Positions 20,224 through 25,004 of a DNA stretch of 25,004 nucleotides are shown here, one piece after another; position 1 is the stretch's first letter; each line of letters begins with the position of its first letter. The DNA comes from DASQUP01 sp035641235 (GTDB taxonomy: Bacteria; Actinomycetota; CADDZG01; WHSQ01): contig DASQUP010000279.1 in NCBI GenBank assembly GCA_035641235.1, positions 1-25,004 on the forward strand. The letters run 5' to 3'. Made by a program: the position numbers and the translations under genes. A model generated the notes under the pieces. The model ran no database searches, had not been told where the DNA came from, and worked only from the letters and a program-made list of their open reading frames with translations.

Positions 20224-20865
20224 ATGCCGGATTCGTCCACCATCGCCGTTTTTGCTGCGGCCACTCTGGCCCTGCTGATCGTGCCGGGACCCTCCGTCCT
20301 CTACGTCGTCACTCGAAGCATGGATGGCGGCCCGACCGCCGGGCTCGTCTCGGTCCTGGGGATCCACACCGGCACCTTGGTCCACGTAGCGGCTGCGGCA
20401 TTCGGCTTGTCGGCACTGCTGATGACTTCCGCCCTGGCCTTCAATACCGTGAAGTACGTGGGGGCCGCCTATCTGATCTATCTCGGTATTCGCAGGCTTG
20501 CCACGTCGCAGACGTCGGGGGAGCGGGCCGAAATCAAATCCGCGTCCCTCCTCAGGATCTACGGGCAGGGGGTGCTCGTGAACGCGCTTAATCCGAAGAC
20601 GGCGCTGTTCTTCTTCGCGTTCATTCCGCAGTTTGTCGATCCGTCCAATGGCACCGTGGCCCTTCAGATCCTCCTTTTCGGATGCCTCTTCATCGCCCTG
20701 GGGCTCCTGAGCGACGGCACGTACGCCATGATGGCTGCCACGTTCGGAGGGTGGCTCCGGGCGAGTGCGTTCTACCGGCGCGCCGAACGTTTCGTGACCG
20801 GCGGGGTCCTGGTCGGGCTCGGTCTCACGGCGGCGTTCTCCCATTCGAGCGGATCTCGAAAGTAA
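20224..20865 (+). CDS. LysE/RhtB-family amino-acid exporter
   Basis: 213 residues with about six hydrophobic segments (roughly 5-27, 38-60, 66-88, 110-135, 142-168, 184-203). The opening TLALLIVPGPSVLYVVTRSM contains the conserved PGP motif of the LysE/RhtB export family, and NALNPKTALFFFAFIPQFV is the second family hallmark. Members pump amino acids or similar small metabolites out of the cell; the substrate cannot be told from sequence. The start is secure: AGGAGGTGAC immediately precedes the ATG at 20224. It begins a plus-strand run of four genes, but 19 bases separate it from the unrelated zinc-ribbon gene, so any functional link is doubtful. Confidence 0.93.
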   Translation: MPDSSTIAVFAAATLALLIVPGPSVLYVVTRSMDGGPTAGLVSVLGIHTGTLVHVAAAAFGLSALLMTSALAFNTVKYVGAAYLIYLGIRRLATSQTSGERAEIKSASLLRIYGQGVLVNALNPKTALFFFAFIPQFVDPSNGTVALQILLFGCLFIALGLLSDGTYAMMAATFGGWLRASAFYRRAERFVTGGVLVGLGLTAAFSHSSGSRK

Positions 20866-20884
20866 GGCTGTTACGCTCCGGCGG

Positions 20885-21613
20885 ATGCCCGTTGATGCCG
20901 ACCAGGACGCGCTCAAAAACCTGCTCGAGGTCCAGGCCGAGGACTCGGAGATCCAGCGACTGACCCAGCGCCGGGCCGCCCTTCCGGAAGCCGCTCGACT
21001 CGCCGAAGTGAACTCGCAGCTCGAGGAGCTGGATGCCGATCTCGAGATCGCGCGCAAGCAGCTGGAGGAGATCACCCGCGAGCAAAACCGCTTAGAGGGC
21101 GAGATAGAGCTCCTAACGCAGAAGACCGGGCGGGAAGAAGGCCGGCTGTTCTCCGGCGCGGTCTCGAACCCCAAAGAGCTGTCCGCTCTGCAAGAGGAGG
21201 TGGCGAGCCTCAAGCGGCGAAGCGGCTCGCTGGAGGACGAGCTCCTCGAAGTCATGGTCCACCGGGACTCGTCCAACGAAACCATTCAGTCACTGGAAGC
21301 CGAGCGCTCGTCGGCGGCACAAACGGCCGAGGAATTGGCCGCTCAGGTGACCGAAGTCACCAGCGAGATCGAAACTTCGCTCGCGCAGCACTCGGCGCGC
21401 CGGGAGGAGGTTGCCGCCGCGGTTTCCGCCGATCTGTTGAAGCTGTACGAGGGGCTGCGCGACTCGAAGCAGGGCATCGGCGCGGCGGCGCTGGTCGGGG
21501 ACACCTGCCAGGGGTGCCATACCGCGTTGCCGTCGCGCGAGGTCGAGCGGCTGCGCGCCGAAAAGGGACTGCAGCGGTGCGACAACTGCCGTCGCATCCT
21601 CGTCGTCGCTTGA
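20885..21613 (+). CDS. CdsZ-like coiled-coil C4 zinc-ribbon protein
   Basis: 242 residues. Residues about 10-175 are a long, charged coiled coil (many E/L/R heptads, for example LEELDADLEIARKQLEEIT). The family motif NPKEL is at 96-100. The C-terminus is a C4 zinc ribbon with C208xxC211 (CQGCH) and C232xxC235 (CDNC), matching the PF02591 family. Members are conserved in actinobacteria and others and are linked to nucleic-acid or ribosome-related roles; a precise function is not claimed. It directly precedes the RNase HI gene by 13 bases, as the homologous pair does in mycobacteria, which supports the call. The ATG at 20885 lacks a strong Shine-Dalgarno. Confidence 0.92.
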   Translation: MPVDADQDALKNLLEVQAEDSEIQRLTQRRAALPEAARLAEVNSQLEELDADLEIARKQLEEITREQNRLEGEIELLTQKTGREEGRLFSGAVSNPKELSALQEEVASLKRRSGSLEDELLEVMVHRDSSNETIQSLEAERSSAAQTAEELAAQVTEVTSEIETSLAQHSARREEVAAAVSADLLKLYEGLRDSKQGIGAAALVGDTCQGCHTALPSREVERLRAEKGLQRCDNCRRILVVA

Positions 21614-21626
21614 GGACACCTGCACC

Positions 21627-22067
21627 ATGAAGGCGGTCCTCAATACCGATGGAGGTGCGCGCGGCAATCCCGGGCCTGCGGGAATCGGCGTCCTCTTGCG
21701 ATCGTCAGATGGAAAGTCGCTGGGGGAGTTAGGCCGTGGGATCGGCTCGACCACCAACAATGTCGCCGAGTACAAGGCCCTGATTTCTGGACTGGAGCTC
21801 GCTCTGGCCAAAGACGTCACAGAGATCGAGGTATTGACCGACTCAAAGCTCGTCGTGAACCAAGTGACGGGCCGGTGGAAGATCAAGAACGATCGGTTGC
21901 GGCGTCTCGCGGCTCAGGCGGAATCACTCATGGGCAAGTTTGATCGTGCGACCATCTCGTACGTGCCGCGCGCCGAGAACCAGGACGCGGATCGTCTCGC
22001 GAACGTCGGGATGGACGAAGCCGAGGTCGCCGGAGACGTCGGACTCCCGGAACAGACCTTCTTCTAG
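21627..22067 (+). CDS. rnhA: Ribonuclease HI family protein
   Basis: 146 residues covering a single RNase H fold. RNase HI cuts the RNA strand of RNA-DNA hybrids. The opening NTDGGARGNPGPAGIG contains catalytic D8; E48 lies in NNVAEYKAL, D72 in LTDSKLVV and D122 in ENQDADRLAN, so all four acidic active-site residues are present. The basic handle of E. coli RNase HI is absent, as in the Bacillus YpdQ and archaeal-type branch. In mycobacteria the matching gene carries a fused acid phosphatase-like (CobC) domain; here there is no such fusion. It lies between the zinc-ribbon gene and a membrane hydrolase gene, whose GTG start overlaps its stop by one base. Confidence 0.95.
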   Translation: MKAVLNTDGGARGNPGPAGIGVLLRSSDGKSLGELGRGIGSTTNNVAEYKALISGLELALAKDVTEIEVLTDSKLVVNQVTGRWKIKNDRLRRLAAQAESLMGKFDRATISYVPRAENQDADRLANVGMDEAEVAGDVGLPEQTFF

Positions 22068-22582
22068 TGGTCCTGTGGCACATGGGCGTTGCGGCCCTGA
22101 TCGTGTACGTGACGCTGGGCCGGCGACGGATCGACTACCGCTATGTGCTCATCGGCGCGGTCGTGCCGGACGTGCTCGATGGTCTGTTTGGGATCTTCTG
22201 GTTCGATGGTCCGGCCGGGAGGTGGATTTCACATTCGCTGCTCGCCGTCCTGGTGGTTGCGGTTGTAGTGATCCTGGGTTTTCGTGGGGAGCGCCGTTTG
22301 GCCGTCTTCGGGATCGCTGTCGGATGGCTCTTGCACCTCGTCGGAGACGGGATGTGGGCCGCCCCCGAGACGTTTTTCTGGCCGGCATTCGGGACCGAGT
22401 TCTCCGGCGCGCCGGCCGAGCCGTATTCGTGGGATCTATTGAAGAGTCCGCTCGACCACCTGTGGACGTGGGGCGGCGAGGTGGCCGGGGTAGCGGTCCT
22501 TGCGTGGTTCTGGATTGCGTTCCGCCTGGGCGAGGAGCGCCGCTTCTGGACGTTCATGAGCGACGGCTACCTCCGCCCATAG
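22067..22582 (+). CDS. Membrane-bound metal-dependent hydrolase-like protein (YdjM/DUF457 type)
   Basis: 171 residues with about four hydrophobic segments (roughly 2-17, 24-45, 56-73, 78-97, plus one near 140-155). Histidine and aspartate residues placed near membrane ends (H5, PDVLDG at 34-39, SHSLL at 55-59, HLVGDGMW at about 90-97) match the family of inner-membrane proteins related to YdjM, whose biochemical role is unsettled. The GTG at 22067 overlaps the RNase HI stop codon by one base, which implies translational coupling. It is the last gene of the plus-strand run and is convergent with the GGDEF gene, with a palindromic element between. Family assignment is by pattern only. Confidence 0.75.
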   Translation: MVLWHMGVAALIVYVTLGRRRIDYRYVLIGAVVPDVLDGLFGIFWFDGPAGRWISHSLLAVLVVAVVVILGFRGERRLAVFGIAVGWLLHLVGDGMWAAPETFFWPAFGTEFSGAPAEPYSWDLLKSPLDHLWTWGGEVAGVAVLAWFWIAFRLGEERRFWTFMSDGYLRP

Positions 22583-22634
22583 CCCGTTCTTTTCTTCTGT
22601 GAGCGTCTGGCAGACGCTTCAGGAAGAAAAGAAC
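22583..22634. repeat. Palindromic element GTTCTTTTCTTC, copy 2
   Basis: GTTCTTTTCTTC (22586-22597) and GAAGAAAAGAAC (22623-22634) are perfect 12-base arms around an inner GCGTCTG/CAGACGC hairpin. It lies between convergent genes, and its right arm forms the last codons of the GGDEF gene. The order is T-rich arm, GC stem, A-rich arm, the opposite of a standard bidirectional terminator. It shares 18 identical bases with the element at 20168-20185 (opposite strand). Confidence 0.7.
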
Positions 22635-24067
22635 ACGCTGCGGCGCGCCGATGCGGGGTCGAACACCACAACGCGCGCCTTGCCCGATCTCTTCGCTTCG
22701 TACATGGCGAGGTCGGCATTCCGGAGCAGCTCCTCAGCGCACCCGCTCTGGTCGCTGATGGCCACCCCGATGCTGGCCGTGACCGGGGAGCAGAGTCCCT
22801 CGATAGCGGAGCATCTCGACAGACTCTGGCACAAACGATCCGCCACGATCACCGCCTCTGAGGGATTGTCGAGGTCCTCGAGTAGAACCGCGAACTCGTC
22901 GCCGCCCAGGCGCGCAGCGGTATCGCCCGCGCGAGTGAGCTCCGCAAGCTTCTTTCCGACGCCCACCAACAGTTCGTCGCCCGCCGAATGCCCCAGCGTG
23001 TCGTTGACCAGCTTGAAGTCGTCGAGGTCGATGAACACCAACGCTGCCCGTCCATGCCGCGCAAGCCTCTTCAAGGCATGGTCTGTCCTGTCGTGCAACA
23101 AGTTGCGGTTCGCAAGGCCGGTAAGTGGGTCGTGGAGGGCGCGGCGCTCCAACTCCTCTTCCATCGCTTTCTGATGCGACAGATCGACGAGGACGCCGGC
23201 GAAGTACGCCGGCGCGCCGTTTTCATCACGTACCAGAGTTGCTTCGTCGCGCACCCAAACTGTCCGCCCGTCGGCCGCAATCATCCGATAGCAGGTGGAG
23301 AGATTTGCCCCGGTGTCGGTGGCGATGAACCCGCCGTGGCCGAGGGCAGCGTCGCGGTCGTCGGGGTGGACGCGCTCGAGCCACCTGCCGGCATCGGCCA
23401 ACCACTCCTCGGGTGTGAAGCCGAGCATCGACTCGATCTGCGGGCTCACGTAAGTCCACGGCGCGAGCGGGCCGATCCCTGCAACGTAGACGACGGCAGG
23501 GACACGCTCCACCATGACGCGGTAGCGAGCCTCTGCCTGTCGCAGCTCCTCCTCGAGGCGTTTCTTCTCCGTGATGTTTTCGAGCATCCCGATGGCATAG
23601 TCCGGACGATCGTCGCCGTCTCTGAGGAGCGAGACCGTGAGGCGGCCCCAGATGATGCCGCCGACCTTGTGAAAGAAACGCTTCTCCATCTCGAAGCTGT
23701 CGCGACCGCCGCTCATCAATTCCTCGAACAACAGGTCGTTCGCAGCCGAATCCTGGGGATGGGTGTAGTCGTCGAAGGACATCGCGGCGAACTCTTCCTC
23801 CGCGTAGCCGAGCATGACTCGAAGAGCTTGATTGCTCATCACCGTACGCCGATGACGATCCACGATTCCGATCCCAATAGGGGCGAGCTCGACTATCGCC
23901 TTCAGCCTGGCCAGGTCGTTGGGGAGGGACTCAGTGCCGGCGCCGGGCGCCGGCGCGCAGGTACCGCGCGACCTGTTCGCCGACTGGGGGGAAGCGGGTT
24001 TCCAGCAGCGCGCGAGGTCCTCGTGCGTGCCGCAGTGGGGCACGCGGGCGACAGCATCGCCTCCCAC
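22619..24067 (-). CDS. Diguanylate cyclase, PAS-PAS-GGDEF
   Basis: 482 residues, soluble, with no membrane segment. Two PAS sensor domains lie at about 50-170 (LAPIGIGIVDRHRRTVMSNQALRVMLGY, ending NITEKKRLEEEL) and 180-305 (ending DLSHQKAMEEEL). A GGDEF domain (about 306-475) follows, with HDPLTGLANRNLL, the active-site motif GGDEF at 388-392, and an RxxD product-inhibition site (RAGD, 379-382) five residues before it. It should make cyclic di-GMP and be feedback-inhibited. The signal sensed is unknown; no heme- or flavin-specific residues are evident. The start is a GTG at 24067 with AAGGAGG just before it. The first 48 residues are Cys/His-containing (HCGTHEDLARCW) and fit no domain known to me. 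No EAL domain is present. Confidence 0.94.
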   Translation of the reverse strand: MGGDAVARVPHCGTHEDLARCWKPASPQSANRSRGTCAPAPGAGTESLPNDLARLKAIVELAPIGIGIVDRHRRTVMSNQALRVMLGYAEEEFAAMSFDDYTHPQDSAANDLLFEELMSGGRDSFEMEKRFFHKVGGIIWGRLTVSLLRDGDDRPDYAIGMLENITEKKRLEEELRQAEARYRVMVERVPAVVYVAGIGPLAPWTYVSPQIESMLGFTPEEWLADAGRWLERVHPDDRDAALGHGGFIATDTGANLSTCYRMIAADGRTVWVRDEATLVRDENGAPAYFAGVLVDLSHQKAMEEELERRALHDPLTGLANRNLLHDRTDHALKRLARHGRAALVFIDLDDFKLVNDTLGHSAGDELLVGVGKKLAELTRAGDTAARLGGDEFAVLLEDLDNPSEAVIVADRLCQSLSRCSAIEGLCSPVTASIGVAISDQSGCAEELLRNADLAMYEAKRSGKARVVVFDPASARRSVFFSS

Positions 24068-24234
24068 GAATCCTCCTTCGGTGGCTTGTTCACTAACCCT
24101 GTCGGCCGGCGCGGGCCTCGGCTCAACCCCCGTCGGCGGAAAATTCCGGACGCGCGGCCTCTTCCGGGGATTCGACCGGCTGAAAGATCCTTCCGGCGCG
24201 CCGTTCGCGCGAGTAAGGTGACCACGTTGACAAT
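24068..24234. other. Divergent intergenic region before the B12 riboswitch
   Basis: About 167 bases between the GGDEF start and the riboswitch. It must hold promoters for both directions, but I see no convincing -35/-10 pair. It contains one GGCGCGCC octamer (24195-24202) and the near-palindrome GGAAAATTCC. No gene is evident. Confidence 0.5.
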
Positions 24235-24343
24235 CGGATACTCACCCGGCGTGCTGGGGCAAGACCGGTCGAAGTCCGGCGCTGTCCCGCAACTGTAGGT
24301 CCGCTGCTCGGCGGACGAGCCAGAAAACCCACACGCTGGGGGG
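24235..24343 (+). ncRNA. Cobalamin riboswitch aptamer
   Basis: The highly conserved B12-element core is present almost unchanged at 24272-24297 (AAGTCCGGCGCTGTCCCGCA then ACTGTA). It is preceded by GGGGCAAGACCGG (24256-24268) and followed by a GTCCGC/GCGGAC hairpin and GAGCCAG (24317-24323). GCGTG (24249-24253) can pair with CACGC (24332-24336) to close the aptamer. The element binds adenosyl- or other cobalamins and usually switches off the downstream gene. Exact ends are approximate. It controls the secreted protein beginning at 24466. Confidence 0.9.
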
Positions 24344-24400
24344 CTCGAACGACCTTCGAGGCAAAGGGGCTGAGCCGCGGACTCCACGTCCGTTCCCAGG

Positions 24401-24430
24401 CCCTCCCCTCGGAGGGTCGTTCTTATTTCG
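24401..24430 (+). terminator. Riboswitch expression-platform terminator
   Basis: CCCTCC (24401-24406), loop CCTC, GGAGGG (24411-24416) and then TCGTTCTTATTTCG form a terminator hairpin with a moderately T-rich tail. A competing helix can form between 24347-24361 (GAACGACC..CGAGG) and 24407-24422 (CCTCG..GGTCGTTC), which uses the same bases and would act as antiterminator. Confidence 0.6.
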
Positions 24431-24465
24431 CCCGGCACGCGGATGCCGGCGGGGAAGGGGTGCAG

Positions 24466-25004
24466 GTGGGGTCCAGACGTCTGCTGGTCTGTCTGCTCGT
24501 CGGAGCGGTGATGGCAACGGGTGTGGCGCAAGCGGCCCCGACCCGAACCCGCCGCGCCCGCGTCGCGGTGAGGTACCTCGTTTCGCAGCAAAAACCCAAC
24601 GGCTCCCTCCCCGCGTTCTCTGCGGTGGGCTCGACCGCCGATGCAGTCGTATCGATGGTGGCGGCGCGCCGGGGTGCAAAAGCAATCGACAAGGCCCTTG
24701 GATGGCTCCGCCGGAAAGTCCGGAACGGCAAGGTCGAGGAGGTCGGACCACAGGCCAAAGTGGCGCTGGCGGTCGCGACCGCCGGACGAAATCCGCGGAA
24801 CTTCGGAGGCGCCAACCTGATCAAGGAGATCCAAGACTCCGAGCTCGAGAACGGGCGCTTCGGAGAAGGCACCGCCGTTTTCAATCAAGCGTTAGCGCTG
24901 CTTGCGCTCCAGGGCGCCGGCGCATCGTTCACGACCAATTCGGTTGAATGGCTCGTCGATGCGCAATGTGGCGACGGAGGCTGGCAGTTCGACGAACCGG
25001 CAAC
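24466..25004 (+). CDS. Secreted alpha/alpha-toroid (prenyltransferase-like repeat) protein under B12 riboswitch control (partial)
   Basis: 179 residues are visible and the gene runs off the right edge. The preferred GTG at 24466 has GAAGGGG five bases upstream; an in-frame GTG at 24460 is an alternative. Residues 1-23 are a signal peptide (RRLLVCLLVGAVMATGVAQA, cleaved before APT). The mature part shows helical repeats of the squalene-cyclase/prenyltransferase type: LVSQQKPNGSL (39-48) and WLVDAQCGDGGWQF (162-175), the latter a QxxxGxW 'QW' motif, with hydrophobic helices AVFNQALALLALQGAG between. This alpha/alpha-barrel fold is also that of the N-terminal domain of animal intrinsic factor and transcobalamin. 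Because a cobalamin riboswitch controls the gene, a secreted or surface corrinoid-binding role is the favoured inference; a hopanoid cyclase is unlikely, since it is exported and short of the catalytic region seen. Confidence 0.8.
   Translation, partial: MGSRRLLVCLLVGAVMATGVAQAAPTRTRRARVAVRYLVSQQKPNGSLPAFSAVGSTADAVVSMVAARRGAKAIDKALGWLRRKVRNGKVEEVGPQAKVALAVATAGRNPRNFGGANLIKEIQDSELENGRFGEGTAVFNQALALLALQGAGASFTTNSVEWLVDAQCGDGGWQFDEPA

Noticed and set aside
20212..21285. Minus-strand 357-codon frame opposite lysE and the zinc-ribbon gene
   Set aside because: It is Ser/Arg-rich low-complexity translation antisense to two genes with clear family motifs and good starts.
22583..22634. Standard bidirectional rho-independent terminator
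   Set aside because: The order is T-rich, stem, A-rich on both strands; a bidirectional terminator needs A-rich, stem, T-rich. The related copy at 20133 lies between divergent starts, where no terminator is needed.
20133..22634. Composite transposon or mobile unit bounded by the two palindromes
   Set aside because: No transposase, recombinase or target duplication is visible, and the enclosed cdsZ-rnhA pair is a conserved chromosomal arrangement. Kept only as a repeat observation.
24227..24232. TTGACA as -35 box of the riboswitch transcript
   Set aside because: A start about 30 bases downstream would fall beyond the 5' arm of the aptamer (24249-24253) and destroy it, and no -10 box follows at the right distance.

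Overview
The window looks like chromosomal DNA of a high-GC bacterium, most likely an actinobacterium (Actinomycetota). The evidence is a GlgE-pathway operon, a glycogen phosphorylase of the DUF3417 type, a CdsZ-like zinc-ribbon gene next to an RNase HI gene (an arrangement also seen in mycobacteria), frequent GTG starts and a cobalamin-riboswitch-led secreted protein. No rRNA, tRNA, transposase, phage gene or CRISPR array was seen. The genus cannot be told from the sequence.

Layout. (1) 1-8907, all on the minus strand: glgE, treS, maltokinase and glgB form a tight operon (two 4-base ATGA overlaps, one 5-base gap). Downstream lie a PadR-type regulator with a palindrome before its start, and a GH57/DUF3536 glycosidase cut by the left edge. 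(2) 9073-11628, plus strand: glycogen phosphorylase, divergent from glgE. (3) 20100-11707, minus strand: treX, treY, a secreted propeller-like protein, treZ and a small zincin. (4) 20224-22582, plus strand: LysE-type exporter, CdsZ-like zinc ribbon, RNase HI, membrane metal-dependent hydrolase. (5) 24067-22619, minus strand: PAS-PAS-GGDEF diguanylate cyclase. (6) 24235-25004, plus strand: cobalamin riboswitch with a terminator/antiterminator, then the start of a secreted alpha/alpha-toroid protein that runs off the right edge.

How the genes work together. TreX, TreY and TreZ turn glycogen into trehalose. TreS converts trehalose to maltose, maltokinase makes maltose-1-phosphate, GlgE polymerises it into alpha-1,4-glucan and GlgB adds branches. 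GlgP returns glucan to glucose-1-phosphate. The locus therefore encodes a nearly closed glycogen-trehalose cycle; the ADP-glucose enzymes (GlgC, GlgA, GlgM) and OtsAB are not in the window. The most novel-looking items are the B12-riboswitch-controlled secreted toroid protein (possibly a bacterial transcobalamin-like corrinoid binder), two families of repeated intergenic hairpins, a strong excess of the palindrome GGCGCGCC, and the secreted protein lodged between treY and treZ.
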